The notes under the pieces were generated by a model that saw only the letters and a list, made by a program, of their open reading frames with translations, made no database searches and was not told the origin of the DNA. The position numbers and the translations under genes were made by a program. From Clostridia bacterium (GTDB taxonomy: Bacteria > Bacillota > Clostridia > Oscillospirales > Acutalibacteraceae), in assembly GCA_017403065.1 (NCBI GenBank), contig JAFQOT010000013.1, positions 186,001 through 250,000 of the forward strand: DNA of 64,000 nucleotides. The letters are read 5' to 3'. Positions 53,237 through 63,184 of this stretch are shown piece after piece (positions within the stretch are counted from its first letter, which is position 1; every line of letters begins with the position of its first letter).

Positions 53237-54106
53237 ATGGATGTTACAATTTTTTCCCTCGATCTTACTTTAAATCCTATCGCCTTTTCTATAAATATAG
53301 GTAACTTTAGCTGGAATATTTACTGGTATGGTATAATCATCGCGTTGGGCTTTTTATTAGCTCTGATTTACGGCTATATAAATGCAGGACGCTTTAATAT
53401 CAACCTTGACCGTATGTTAGATATAATAATAGTTACTGTACCTGTAGCGATTTTATCAGCAAGGACTTATTATTTAATATTTGACGGTGAAAAATTAGAA
53501 AGTATAGGCGATTTTTTCGGCTTTGGCGACTCTTCAGGCTTTGCAGGACTTGCAATTTACGGTGCTGTTATAGGCGCCGCTTTAGCAGGAAGCTTAATGT
53601 GTAAGCTTCGCAAAGTAAATATTCCCGATATGCTTGACCTTGCGTCCCTTGGTTTTCTTATAGGTCAAGGTGTGGGCCGTTGGGGTAATTTTGTAAATCA
53701 GGAAGCTTTCGGTACCCTTACAGGCAGTAGCTGGTGGGGTATGGAGAGTGTAAATACCATTGCCGTTTGCGGAAAAGGCTTAGTGCATCCCTGCTTTTTA
53801 TACGAGTCAATCTGGTGTATTACAGGATTTTTCATTCTTAACCATTTCAGCAAAAAAAGAGCGTACAGCGGTCAAATTGCACTTATGTACTGCGCTTGGT
53901 ACGGTTTTGGAAGAGCATTTATCGAGCTGTTACGCACAGACAGTCTGATGTTAGGTGCTTTCCGTGTTTCTTCCCTTTTATCCTTTATGCTTTGTGCCGG
54001 CGCTGTTGCAGCTCTTGTTATTATAAATAAAAAACAAAAAGCAATTAACGCTGACAAAACATATATCAAGCTTTTTGAAAATAATGAGGAGATAGAAAAT
54101 GACTGA
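53237..54106 (+). CDS. lgt: Prolipoprotein diacylglyceryl transferase
   Basis: Integral membrane enzyme adding diacylglycerol to the lipobox cysteine of prolipoproteins. It has 289 residues and about seven helices. The Lgt signature GQGVGRWGNFVNQEAFG (about residue 143) and the early WYGIIIALGFLLAL are present. The ATG is at 53237. Its 3' end overlaps the folD start by 8 nt. Confidence 0.96.
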   Translation: MDVTIFSLDLTLNPIAFSINIGNFSWNIYWYGIIIALGFLLALIYGYINAGRFNINLDRMLDIIIVTVPVAILSARTYYLIFDGEKLESIGDFFGFGDSSGFAGLAIYGAVIGAALAGSLMCKLRKVNIPDMLDLASLGFLIGQGVGRWGNFVNQEAFGTLTGSSWWGMESVNTIAVCGKGLVHPCFLYESIWCITGFFILNHFSKKRAYSGQIALMYCAWYGFGRAFIELLRTDSLMLGAFRVSSLLSFMLCAGAVAALVIINKKQKAINADKTYIKLFENNEEIEND

Positions 54107-54950
54107 AATTATTGACGGAAAAATTATTTCTGCCACCGTTAAGGAAAGGGTTAAAGACGGGGTTAAGAAATTAAAGGATAACGGAATTACCGTAGGTCTT
54201 GCTGTAATTATCGTAGGCAGTGACCCTGCCTCTCAGGTATATGTTGCCAATAAGAAAAAGGCGTGTCAGTCCTTAGGTATTATTTCGGAAGAATACGCTC
54301 TGCCTGAAAACACCTCACAGCAAGAACTTTTAGATTTAATTAACGAATTAAACAACAAAAAAAGTATTAACGGTATTTTGTGTCAGCTTCCGTTGCCCGC
54401 CCATTTAGATGAAAAGCTTATAATAAACTCTATTTCACCTGAAAAGGATGTAGACGCTTTTCACCCGGCAAACGTGGGTAAAATTATGATAGGCGACTAT
54501 GATTTTGTACCCTGTACCCCTGCGGGTGTTATGGAAATGCTTACTTATCACAATATTGATATAAGCGGAAAAAACTGTGTTGTAATCGGCAGATCAAATA
54601 TTGTAGGCAAACCTATGGGTATGCTGCTTTTACATAAAAACGGTACTGTTACCATTTGCCATTCAAGAACTAAAAATTTAAAAGAAGTATGCAAAGAGGC
54701 AGATATTCTCGTAGCATCTGTGGGTAAGGCAGGCTTTGTTACAGCTGATATGGTTAAAGAGGGCGCTGTAGTAATAGATGTTGGCATCAACCGTGTTGAC
54801 GGCAAGCTTTACGGCGATGTTGATTTTGATAATGTAAAAGAAAAGGCTTCTGCTATAACTCCAGTGCCTGGCGGTGTAGGACCTATGACTATTGCAATGC
54901 TTATGCAAAACACACTTACAGCCGCAAAAAAACAAAACGGAATAATTTAG
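54099..54950 (+). CDS. folD: Methylenetetrahydrofolate dehydrogenase/cyclohydrolase
   Basis: Bifunctional one-carbon enzyme, 283 residues. Family motifs YVANKKKACQSLGI (catalytic lysine), QLPLPAHLDE, PEKDVDAFHPANVGK and CVVIGRSNIVGKPMG (NADP site), ending TPVPGGVGPMTIAMLMQNT. It overlaps lgt and is followed directly by a membrane protein gene. Confidence 0.97.
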   Translation: MTEIIDGKIISATVKERVKDGVKKLKDNGITVGLAVIIVGSDPASQVYVANKKKACQSLGIISEEYALPENTSQQELLDLINELNNKKSINGILCQLPLPAHLDEKLIINSISPEKDVDAFHPANVGKIMIGDYDFVPCTPAGVMEMLTYHNIDISGKNCVVIGRSNIVGKPMGMLLLHKNGTVTICHSRTKNLKEVCKEADILVASVGKAGFVTADMVKEGAVVIDVGINRVDGKLYGDVDFDNVKEKASAITPVPGGVGPMTIAMLMQNTLTAAKKQNGII

Positions 54951-54959
54951 GTGATTTTT

Positions 54960-55652
54960 TTGATTAAAAGGTTTGTATTGATATTTACCCTACTTATCTT
55001 TATTTTGAGTCCAAATATTTACGCTAAAAGTTATTTGTCTGTAAAAGCTGATGATAATTTTTTAGTTTATGGAGAAAAAACCTCTGATTTAGCCATTGTG
55101 TTAGGTTTAGAGGAAGCTCAACTGGAAAATTACTGCAAAGAAAATAATATTTATTACTTAGCTGCTGATAAAAACAACCATAGACAAATTAAATTAACTG
55201 TAAATTCTACGGATTTTTCTCAATCTGTAGTTAATTTATCCAATTTATCAGATGATAAGCTTATCTCCCTTTCGGACCAGATTTCAGGATTTGAAGATAC
55301 GGTAGGACAGGTTGTAAATAAAAACGGCCAAAAGTTTTTAAAAATAGAAATGCTTTCTTCTGACAGCGGCGGTGAGTATTTACTCACTCAGTATATAACC
55401 GTTGCCGACAAAAACAGCATTACCTTAAGCTTTTTAAATAACAAATCAGTAAATACAGACTATGTGGAAGAAACCTTTGAAAGTCTTTCCTGCTCTGCTT
55501 TTTTAACCGTAGACGAAAAGCAAATCAATGCGCTTAATATAATAATTCCTGTGGCTACTGTTTTGTTTATTGCTGTTTGTCTGATAATAGGCTATACCGT
55601 TATCCGTGATTTACGTAAGCCTGAGGAAGACGATACAACAAATGATGACTGA
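54960..55652 (+). CDS. Secreted, C-terminally anchored protein of unknown function
   Basis: A 230-residue protein with an N-terminal signal (IKRFVLIFTLLIFILSPNIYA, cleavage after a YAK-like site), a soluble outer domain of about 160 residues, and a C-terminal transmembrane helix (IIIPVATVLFIAVCLIIGYTV) with a short acidic cytoplasmic tail. The start is TTG 54960 with AGGTGA upstream. No family recognised. Position after folD is its only context. Confidence 0.75.
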   Translation: MIKRFVLIFTLLIFILSPNIYAKSYLSVKADDNFLVYGEKTSDLAIVLGLEEAQLENYCKENNIYYLAADKNNHRQIKLTVNSTDFSQSVVNLSNLSDDKLISLSDQISGFEDTVGQVVNKNGQKFLKIEMLSSDSGGEYLLTQYITVADKNSITLSFLNNKSVNTDYVEETFESLSCSAFLTVDEKQINALNIIIPVATVLFIAVCLIIGYTVIRDLRKPEEDDTTNDD

Positions 55653-55672
55653 AAAATACGGGTTTAAAACTA

Positions 55673-55750
55673 TGACACTTTCAATCCTCTCGAAAGTGTC
55701 ATTTTTGTTTTAAAAAATAACGGAGCACTTTTTGTCAAGTGTCTCCGTTT
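55673..55750. terminator. Double-hairpin terminator, copy B (inverse orientation)
   Basis: Hairpin TGACACTTTC/GAAAGTGTCA (55673-55701) followed by T run, then CGGAG-CACTT/AAGTG-(T)-CTCCG (55721-55747). On the minus strand this reads in the same order as copy A at 8855-8934. It separates two convergent genes. Confidence 0.8.
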
Positions 55751-55760
55751 GTATAGATAT

Positions 55761-57179
55761 TTAATTTACAATATCAACCTTTATCAAATCGGTATTTCCT
55801 GATTTGCCGTTTGTAACACCGCCTGTTATAACCATCTTATCACCGGTTTTAAGCCCCAAAACATCCTTAGTTGCGCGGGCAGCCGTATAAAAAAGAACAT
55901 CTATTGAATTATAGCTTTCACACATAACAGGAATTACACCCCAGGAAAGCGAAAGCTTTCGCCAGGTCTTTTTCTCGGTGGTAAGACCTATAATATTAAC
56001 ATGGGGACGAAATCTTGATACCATTCGAGCGGTCATACCCGAAAGACTGCACACCGCAATAGCCTTAGCATCAATATCTATTGCCATACCACAGGTTGCG
56101 TGAGAAATAGCGTCAACCGTATTTTTAATTTTAAACTCGCGGTTTAAAAATCTTTTTGCATAGTGTATATTGTTTTCGGTGTTTTGAGCAATTCTTGCCA
56201 TTGTTTCTACTGCCAAAACAGGATATTTCCCTGCCGCAGTTTCACCCGAAAGCATTATAGCGCTTGTACCGTCATAAACTGCATTTGCTATATCCGAAAT
56301 TTCTGCCCTTGTAGGACGTGGATTATAAATCATTGACTCAAGCATTTCGGTAGCAGTAATTACTCGTTTACCTAAAAGACGGCACTTTGTAATAAGCTTT
56401 TTCTGGATAGCGGGCAATTCCTCAAAAGGAATTTCAACACCCATATCACCGCGGGCTATCATTATACCGTCGCATTCATTACAAATTTCTTCAATATTAT
56501 CAACACCTGAACGGTTCTCTATTTTAGCGATAATATCTATATTTTTTGCATTGTTTTCCTTTAGAAAATTTTTAACATCTATCAAATCCTGAGCACAGGA
56601 AACAAATGAGCAGGCTAAAAAGTCAATATCATTTTCTATGCCGAAAAGTATATCCGCCTTGTCCTGTTCGCTCAGATATTTTTGCTTTAATGTTTTGTTA
56701 GGAAAGCTCATACTCTTGCGGTCGGAAAGCTCTCCCCCAATTAACACCTTGCAAATAACATCTGTTTGTGTAGTATCCAAAACTTCAAAGCTTAAAAGAC
56801 CGTTATTTAAGAGAATTATATCCCCTTTATTCATTTCCTTAGGTAAATCCTTATAATTTACCGAAACACGTGTTTTATCACCCTCGATTTCTTCACAGGT
56901 GAAAATAAACTTATCGCCATTATCAAGGAAAACTTTTCCCTCTTTAAAGGTTTTAATTCGGTATTCGGGACCCTTTGTGTCCAAAAGAATTGCAATAGGC
57001 AAATTCAATTTTTCCCTTACCTTTTTAACAACCGCTATTCTCTCTGCGTGGTTTTTATGTGTATTATGAGAAAAATTCAAACGGGCTACATTCATTCCCG
57101 CTAAACACATTTTTTCTACTATTTCTTCACTTTCACAGGCAGGGCCTAATGTACATACTATTTTTGTTCTTCTTTGCAT
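55761..57179 (-). CDS. pyk: Pyruvate kinase
   Basis: Converts phosphoenolpyruvate and ADP to pyruvate and ATP. 472 residues without the extra PEP-utiliser domain of Bacillus-type enzymes. It starts RRTKIVCTLGPA; MNVARLNFSH, the active-site IIAKIENRSGVDN and GVEIPFEELPAIQKKLI motifs, and SGETAAGKYPV are all present. ATG 57179 follows GGTGAT; three codons upstream are unlikely to be used. Confidence 0.97.
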   Translation of the reverse strand: MQRRTKIVCTLGPACESEEIVEKMCLAGMNVARLNFSHNTHKNHAERIAVVKKVREKLNLPIAILLDTKGPEYRIKTFKEGKVFLDNGDKFIFTCEEIEGDKTRVSVNYKDLPKEMNKGDIILLNNGLLSFEVLDTTQTDVICKVLIGGELSDRKSMSFPNKTLKQKYLSEQDKADILFGIENDIDFLACSFVSCAQDLIDVKNFLKENNAKNIDIIAKIENRSGVDNIEEICNECDGIMIARGDMGVEIPFEELPAIQKKLITKCRLLGKRVITATEMLESMIYNPRPTRAEISDIANAVYDGTSAIMLSGETAAGKYPVLAVETMARIAQNTENNIHYAKRFLNREFKIKNTVDAISHATCGMAIDIDAKAIAVCSLSGMTARMVSRFRPHVNIIGLTTEKKTWRKLSLSWGVIPVMCESYNSIDVLFYTAARATKDVLGLKTGDKMVITGGVTNGKSGNTDLIKVDIVN

Positions 57180-57249
57180 AATAATCACCAATAATTATTG
57201 TACCACACTATTAACTTAAAAAACAATCTGTTTTTACACTTTTTTCTTA

Positions 57250-57278
57250 TTGATATACACAATTAAAAATTGTATAAT
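57250..57278 (+). promoter_or_regulatory. Promoter of the MBL-fold gene
   Basis: TTGATA (57250-57255), 17-bp spacer, TATAAT (57273-57278), followed by a short leader and GGAGG. Confidence 0.85.
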
Positions 57279-57310
57279 GAAATTAAAGAATATTGTTTGG
57301 AGGTCACTTT

Positions 57311-58915
57311 ATGAAAATAGCTTTTTACGGCGCTGCACACGAGGTTACAGGCTCTTGCACAATTATTTATGCCAACGGTAAAACTATAATGGTTGACTGC
57401 GGTATGGAGCAAGGACCTGATATATATGATAATGCCGATTTACCTGTCTTGCCCTCCGAAATAGATTATTTATTACTAACCCATGCCCATATTGACCATT
57501 CGGGTAAAATTCCCGCTATGACAGCAAAGGGCTTTCGCGGAAGTATATACTGCACCCTTGCCACCCAAAAGCTATGCAATATAATGCTTTTGGATTCTGC
57601 CCACATTCAAGAATTTGAAGCCAACTGGCGAAACCGCAAGGCAAAACGCTCTGGCAAGGAATTATATGTACCGCTGTACACCACCGAGGATGCCACAAAC
57701 GCCCTTAAGCAATTCAAAGCCTGCGATTACGATAAAGAATACTCTATTTGCGACGGATTAAAAATCAAATTCACAGATGCGGGGCACTTATTAGGCTCTG
57801 CAAGCATAAGTGTTACAGTAACCGAAAACGGCGAAGAAAAAACCATTGTATTTTCAGGTGATTTAGGTAATGTAAACCGCCCACTTATCCGCGACCCGAA
57901 AAGCCCTGAAAAAGCGGATTTCGTAGTAATCGAATCCACCTACGGCACCCGACTTCACGGAGAAAGACCTGATTATGTTGCTCAGCTTACACGTATAATA
58001 CAACAAACCTTTGATAAGAAAGGTAATGTTGTTATCCCCTCCTTTGCCATAGGCAGAACTCAGGAATTATTATATCTTATCCGTATTATAAAGGAGCAAA
58101 AACTAATTGACGGATATAGCAATTTCCCTGTTTATGTTGACAGCCCCTTGGCTACAGAGGCTACCCAAATATACAGCAGTGATTTAACCGATTATTTTGA
58201 CGATGAAACCCTGAAATTATTATCAGACGGTATAAATCCTATAAACTTTCCTAATTTGCGGTTGTCGGTTACAAGCGACGACTCGATGGCTATAAATCGG
58301 GATAATACGCCCAAAATTATAATTTCAGCAAGCGGAATGTGTGAAGCTGGCAGAATACGTCACCATTTAAAACACAATTTGTGGCGCGAGGAAAGCACCA
58401 TTCTTTTTGTAGGCTACCAGTCAGAAGGTACTCTTGGTAGAACGATAGTAGAAGGCGCGCCTACAGTTAAGCTTTTCGGCGAAACCATTCAGGTAAAAGC
58501 CAATATTGAACAGCTTGCAGGTATAAGCGGCCACGCCGACAAAGAAATTTTACTTGACTGGCTTAAGGGCTTTGACAGCAAGCCCCAAGCCGTATTTGTC
58601 AACCACGGCACAGATACGGTTTGTGATGAATTTGCCCAAACAATATCGACACAACTGCAAATTCCTGCAACAGCCCCCTACAACGCCTCTGTATATGACC
58701 TAACAACAGGCGAATGTATTGAAAAAGGCAACACTCAGAGAAAACAAAAGGTTACTTTAAAGGCCGAAAGCCGCCAGTCTACAGCCTTTGGCGGTCTATT
58801 GTATGCAGGCAGACGACTTATGACAATTATAGAAAAATATCGTGAAGCCGCAAATAAAGATATTAGAAAATTTGCAGACCAAATCAATCAGCTTTGCGAT
58901 AAATGGGATAAATAG
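57311..58915 (+). CDS. Metallo-beta-lactamase/beta-CASP ribonuclease-like protein
   Basis: A 534-residue protein with the metal motif HAHIDHSG (about residue 56), the ADFVVIESTYG segment, a beta-CASP region (IPSFAIGRTQELLYLI) and a C-terminal RMMBL part with SGHADKE. This is the CPSF-like group, expected to cut or trim RNA. ATG 57311 follows GGAGG. It is monocistronic. RNase J is less likely because the length and the order of motifs differ. Confidence 0.9.
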   Translation: MKIAFYGAAHEVTGSCTIIYANGKTIMVDCGMEQGPDIYDNADLPVLPSEIDYLLLTHAHIDHSGKIPAMTAKGFRGSIYCTLATQKLCNIMLLDSAHIQEFEANWRNRKAKRSGKELYVPLYTTEDATNALKQFKACDYDKEYSICDGLKIKFTDAGHLLGSASISVTVTENGEEKTIVFSGDLGNVNRPLIRDPKSPEKADFVVIESTYGTRLHGERPDYVAQLTRIIQQTFDKKGNVVIPSFAIGRTQELLYLIRIIKEQKLIDGYSNFPVYVDSPLATEATQIYSSDLTDYFDDETLKLLSDGINPINFPNLRLSVTSDDSMAINRDNTPKIIISASGMCEAGRIRHHLKHNLWREESTILFVGYQSEGTLGRTIVEGAPTVKLFGETIQVKANIEQLAGISGHADKEILLDWLKGFDSKPQAVFVNHGTDTVCDEFAQTISTQLQIPATAPYNASVYDLTTGECIEKGNTQRKQKVTLKAESRQSTAFGGLLYAGRRLMTIIEKYREAANKDIRKFADQINQLCDKWDK

Positions 58916-58956
58916 CACAATTTTGTTAATTTTTTGTATATTTTGTTTAATATCAC

Positions 58957-58985
58957 TTGCAAAAATACAATTTATTGTGTAAAAT
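58957..58985 (+). promoter_or_regulatory. Promoter of the regulator-ftsEX unit
   Basis: TTGCAA (58957-58962), 17-bp spacer, TAAAAT (58980-58985), upstream of the PucR-type gene. Confidence 0.7.
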
Positions 58986-59033
58986 ATAATAGTATAAATA
59001 TTTTTAGTTATCAACGAAGGAAGTGTGCAATTT

Positions 59034-60110
59034 ATGTCAAACCGTCTTTTCCAGGGTGTTATTCATCAAATGAAGGAAGCTATTGACCGTACTTTCGGAG
59101 TAATAGACGAAAATTTAAATATTATTGCCTGCAGCGATTTAGGAAAAATCGGCGAAACAGTATCAGAGCCTTTTTCCGCAGCAAACGAATTATATGTAAA
59201 CGAGGGGTATACTTACAAGCCTTTGGGTACTGCTCAGGGCGCAAGCTACACCGTCTTTGTTGAGGGTGATGATATTCTCGCCGCCAAGTATGTTGGTGTT
59301 ATAGCTGTTGCCTTTACAAACATCAAGTTTTACTATGATGAAAAATATGACCGAAGTAATTTTGTAAAGAATATAATTCTTGATAATATTCTTCCCGGTG
59401 ATATTTACATAAAGGCAAGAGAGCTTTATTTTAATAACGACGTTATGCGTACTGTAATACTAATCCGCGCAACCGACCATCAGGATGTTTCGGTATACGA
59501 TATTGTTCAAAACCTATTCCCTGATAAAGCAAAGGATTTTGTTATAAGCATTAACGAAACCGATATTGCCTTAGTAAAGGAAACCAAGCCTGGCATTGAC
59601 CCAAAAACCATAGAAAAATTAGCCTCTACTATTGCTGATACTATTTCAGGCGAATTTTATGTTCACGCAGTAATCGGAATCGGAACTACTGTTGATAACC
59701 TTAAGGATTTGGCTAAATCCTTCAAAGAAGCTCAAGCGGCATTAGAGGTCGGCAAGGTGTTTGACACCGAAAAAACCATTATATCCTACGATAATTTAGG
59801 TATTGCCCGTCTTATTTATCAGCTGCCCACCACCCTTTGCAAGACCTTTTTAAAAGAGGTATTCAAAATGGGCTCTATTGAAAGTCTTGATCAGGAAACT
59901 TTATTTACAATTCAGCGTTTCTTTGAAAACAATCTTAATGTTTCAGAAACCTCACGTAAATTATTTGTTCACCGCAACACATTAGTTTACAGACTTGAAA
60001 AAATAAAGAAAATTACAGGACTTGATTTAAGAGAATTCGACCACGCAATAATCTTTAAAATCGCCCTTATGGTAAATAAATACCTTAAGAGCAATCCAAT
60101 TAAATACTAA
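59034..60110 (+). CDS. PucR-type helix-turn-helix regulator
   Basis: 358 residues. The C-terminal 60 residues (ENNLNVSETSRKLFVHRNTL and YRLEKIKKITGLDL) are the PucR/CdaR HTH; the middle part resembles a GGDEF-like sensory fold, and the N-terminus an unidentified ligand domain. ATG 59034 follows GAAGGAAG. It stands 19 bp ahead of ftsE and is probably in the same transcript, an arrangement common in Clostridia. What it senses is unknown. Confidence 0.85.
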   Translation: MSNRLFQGVIHQMKEAIDRTFGVIDENLNIIACSDLGKIGETVSEPFSAANELYVNEGYTYKPLGTAQGASYTVFVEGDDILAAKYVGVIAVAFTNIKFYYDEKYDRSNFVKNIILDNILPGDIYIKARELYFNNDVMRTVILIRATDHQDVSVYDIVQNLFPDKAKDFVISINETDIALVKETKPGIDPKTIEKLASTIADTISGEFYVHAVIGIGTTVDNLKDLAKSFKEAQAALEVGKVFDTEKTIISYDNLGIARLIYQLPTTLCKTFLKEVFKMGSIESLDQETLFTIQRFFENNLNVSETSRKLFVHRNTLVYRLEKIKKITGLDLREFDHAIIFKIALMVNKYLKSNPIKY

Positions 60111-60129
60111 AAACTAAAGGAATGAAAAT

Positions 60130-60858
60130 ATGGAGCAGATTTTAAACAGCGAAGCTTCAGTTATTGAAAATCAAAAGCCAATAATTGAGTTTCGAGGTGT
60201 TTCAAAAACCTACCCCACGGGTACACACGCCCTTGAAGATGTTAATATAAAAATCAATAACGGTGAATTTGTTTTCGTTGTAGGCTCATCAGGCGCAGGT
60301 AAAAGCACCTTTATGAAGCTTATTATGCGAGAAGAAAAAGCTAACACAGGCGAAATCAACGTAAATGGATTTAACCTTATGACCATAAAGCATAAGGAAA
60401 TTCCCCTTCTCAGAAGAACAATGGGTATAGTTTTTCAGGATTTCCGTCTTATACCCACAATGAATGTTTTTGACAATGTTGCCTTTGCAATGCACGTTGT
60501 AGGAGCTAGCGGACGCAATATCAGACGTGAGGTTTCCAAGGCATTAAGCAAGGTAGGTCTTGGTAACAAAGCACGTTCTATGCCTATGCAGCTTTCGGGC
60601 GGCGAGCAGCAACGCGTAGGTTTAGCCCGCGCTTTAGTTAATTCGCCTGACCTTATTATTGCGGACGAGCCCACAGGTAACGTTGACCCTAATATGTCTT
60701 ATGATATTGTAAATATGCTTACAGAAATCAATAAATTAGGGACCACCGTGCTTATGGTAACACACGACCATAATCTTGTGCGTGATTTTCAGCATAGAGT
60801 AATTATGCTTGACGGCGGTAAAATTGTAGCCGATAATGCCGGAGGTGGTTTACAATGA
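60130..60858 (+). CDS. ftsE: Cell division ATPase FtsE
   Basis: Cytoplasmic ATPase of the FtsEX complex that switches on peptidoglycan hydrolases. 242 residues; Walker [14 protein letters not shown], signature [13 protein letters not shown], Walker [14 protein letters not shown]. It overlaps ftsX by 4 nt. The downstream M23 hydrolase is the probable target of the complex. Confidence 0.96.
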   Translation: MEQILNSEASVIENQKPIIEFRGVSKTYPTGTHALEDVNIKINNGEFVFVVGSSGAGKSTFMKLIMREEKANTGEINVNGFNLMTIKHKEIPLLRRTMGIVFQDFRLIPTMNVFDNVAFAMHVVGASGRNIRREVSKALSKVGLGNKARSMPMQLSGGEQQRVGLARALVNSPDLIIADEPTGNVDPNMSYDIVNMLTEINKLGTTVLMVTHDHNLVRDFQHRVIMLDGGKIVADNAGGGLQ

Positions 60859-61895
60859 GTTTAGGCAGTGTAAAATACCTTATTAAAGAGGGCTTTAAAA
60901 ACGCATGGGTTAACCGCCTTATGACTTTGGCATCTGTGGGTGTACTTGTGGCCTGTATGATTGTTATCGGACTAGCTTTACTTATCACCGAAAATGTAAA
61001 CAAAGCTATCGGTAATCTTGAACAGCAAAACGTTGTTATGGTTTATATGAAGGATTACAACTGGGCTTTATACAGTGATTCTGCAAAAACAGATGCTACC
61101 GAAAGTTCAACGGAAAATCAGGCAGAAGAAACCGAAGCTGCTGACAAAAACGGCATTAAAGAAAGTGACTATGTTATTCACAACGAGAAAGAGGCTAAAG
61201 CTCTTTGCGATAAAATAGGCGATATTTCAAATGTGGCTACTGTTACCTTTGTTTCAAGCGATGAAGGACTTGAAACCGCCAAAAAATCTATGACCCAAGG
61301 TCAAGAGGATTATTTTACTTTCCTTAACGAAGAATACGGAAACCCCATATCTGCTGCCGCTAAGGTTACTATGAAGGATATGGCGCTTTTCAGCCAGACT
61401 ATAGAGGAGATAGAAAAGCTTGAAGGCGTAGACGTTATTCAGTCGCAGGACGATTTGGCAGATACCATTAACTCTATCAAAAAAGGTGTAGGTGTTGCAG
61501 GTATCTGGATTATAGGTATCTTATTTATAATAGCTCTTGTTATTGTTTCAAACACCATAAGAGTTACTATGTATACAAGAAAGCTTGAAATCAGCATTAT
61601 GAAAGCTGTAGGCGCTACAGATACCTTTATTCGTATCCCCTTTATTGTTGAGGGTATCATAATGGGTATCATTTCTGCAATTATTGCTGAGGGACTTTTG
61701 TATTTCTGCTACAGAGTAGCTACTGAAACAATTATTTCCTCATTAGGTACTACAGATATCGTAAAATACAGCGATATGGCGTGGATTTTATTGTTAGTGT
61801 TTATGGGAATCGGACTTTTTGCAGGTATTGTAGGAAGTATTATAATTATAAGCAAGTATCTTCGCAAAGAAGGTAGCGAATTTGCGGCAATTTAA
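60855..61895 (+). CDS. ftsX: Cell division membrane protein FtsX
   Basis: 346 residues with four transmembrane helices and a large extracellular domain between the first two (about residues 50-205). That domain holds a low-complexity acidic stretch (TDATESSTENQAEETEAADK, about residues 77-96) not usual in short FtsX proteins. The C-terminal helices include TRKLEISIMKAVGATDTFIR. It partners with FtsE and the following hydrolase. Confidence 0.95.
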   Translation: MSLGSVKYLIKEGFKNAWVNRLMTLASVGVLVACMIVIGLALLITENVNKAIGNLEQQNVVMVYMKDYNWALYSDSAKTDATESSTENQAEETEAADKNGIKESDYVIHNEKEAKALCDKIGDISNVATVTFVSSDEGLETAKKSMTQGQEDYFTFLNEEYGNPISAAAKVTMKDMALFSQTIEEIEKLEGVDVIQSQDDLADTINSIKKGVGVAGIWIIGILFIIALVIVSNTIRVTMYTRKLEISIMKAVGATDTFIRIPFIVEGIIMGIISAIIAEGLLYFCYRVATETIISSLGTTDIVKYSDMAWILLLVFMGIGLFAGIVGSIIIISKYLRKEGSEFAAI

Positions 61896-61917
61896 ATTAA
61901 GATTTAAGGAGTAAAGA

Positions 61918-63135
61918 ATGAAAAAGCATTTTATTAAACTTTTATCGGCTGTTTTAATTCTTTCCGCTTTGATTAGCACTGTTTCTATAGCTCAGGTTGC
62001 CGCTGCTTCTGCGAGCCAAATTCAAAACGATATAAACAAGTTAGAGCAGGAATCACAAAAGCTTGAAAAAGAAATCAAGAAGCTTCAGGGTGAAATCAAT
62101 TCCCAAAATGCTCTTAAAAATGCTATTGAGAAAAAAATCTCGGTTGTTACAAAGCAAATTAACCTATGTAATGCAGAAATAAATAAAATTAACGGTCAAA
62201 TTTCTGCAAACAAGGCTGAGATTGACAGCAAAAACAAGCAAATCGAGAATGATAAATTATCCTTTAAAAAGCGCCTTAGAGCTATTCATATGAGCAACAG
62301 CCAAAGCAATGTTAAAATTCTTTTAGGCGCTGATGATTTTTCTGAATTTTTACAGCTTTCACAGCTTACCGCCTCTGTTTCCGCAAGGGACAAGCTGCTT
62401 ATCGAAGGCTTAATTGAGGATATAAAAATTCTTAGAGAAAAGCAGGAAGAAAACAATAAATTACTTGAACAGCAAATTGCTATAAAGGCTACTGTTGCCG
62501 AAAAGCAAAAGGAGCTTCAAACTGAAGAAAACAAAATTCAGTCTGTTATCAATGACATTAACAGCGAAAAGAAAGACATAGAGGCAGACAATAAAGCTAT
62601 TGAAAACGAAATCAAAGCTTTGGAAAGAGAACTTTCAAGTATTGCAGGCTCTAACTCGGGTCAAAATATTATTTATGATGGCGGTCCTTTTTTGTGGCCT
62701 ACTACAATTACAAGAATTTCTTCCTATTTCGGCACACGTTGGGGTAAAAATCATAACGGCTTAGACCTTGCCAACGGTTCATACGGCGCCCCTGTTTACG
62801 CTATTGCTGACGGTATAGTTTATAAACAAGTTGCCACCTGTACACATAATTACCGTAAGGTTGACTCTAAAGGTAATGTTTACAGCTGTGGCTGCGGCGG
62901 TGGATACGGAAACTATGTTGCTATTGACCACGGTTTAAAAGACGGTAACAGATACACCGCATATTACGCCCATATGCAGTCGGTTACGGTTGCTAACGGA
63001 GCCAAAGTTAAAAGAGGTCAGATTATAGGATATGTTGGCTGTACGGGACGTTCCACAGGTCCTCATCTGCACTTTGGTATTGCAGTTAACGGAATTTGGA
63101 AAGACCCATTAAGCTTTTACAGAAAAGTAAATTAA
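61918..63135 (+). CDS. Coiled-coil M23 peptidoglycan hydrolase (PcsB/EnvC-like)
   Basis: 405 residues. Signal peptide (about 1-30), a long coiled coil (about 33-245) and a C-terminal LytM/M23 domain with the zinc residues in NHNGLDLANG and GPHLHFGI. An unusual cysteine-bearing insertion (CTHNYRKVDSKGNVYSCGCG) sits between the metal motifs. It directly follows ftsEX, so FtsX most likely binds its coiled coil and triggers endopeptidase activity during division or elongation. Confidence 0.93.
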   Translation: MKKHFIKLLSAVLILSALISTVSIAQVAAASASQIQNDINKLEQESQKLEKEIKKLQGEINSQNALKNAIEKKISVVTKQINLCNAEINKINGQISANKAEIDSKNKQIENDKLSFKKRLRAIHMSNSQSNVKILLGADDFSEFLQLSQLTASVSARDKLLIEGLIEDIKILREKQEENNKLLEQQIAIKATVAEKQKELQTEENKIQSVINDINSEKKDIEADNKAIENEIKALERELSSIAGSNSGQNIIYDGGPFLWPTTITRISSYFGTRWGKNHNGLDLANGSYGAPVYAIADGIVYKQVATCTHNYRKVDSKGNVYSCGCGGGYGNYVAIDHGLKDGNRYTAYYAHMQSVTVANGAKVKRGQIIGYVGCTGRSTGPHLHFGIAVNGIWKDPLSFYRKVN

Positions 63136-63144
63136 ATTTTTAAT

Positions 63145-63177
63145 GCCGTCACCGGCTTTGACGGTGGCGGCTTTTTA
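63145..63177 (+). terminator. Terminator after the M23 hydrolase
   Basis: GCCGTCACCG and CGGTGGCGGC form a G+C-rich stem followed by TTTTT. It closes the ftsE-ftsX-hydrolase unit. Confidence 0.85.
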
Positions 63178-63184
63178 AGGTGTT

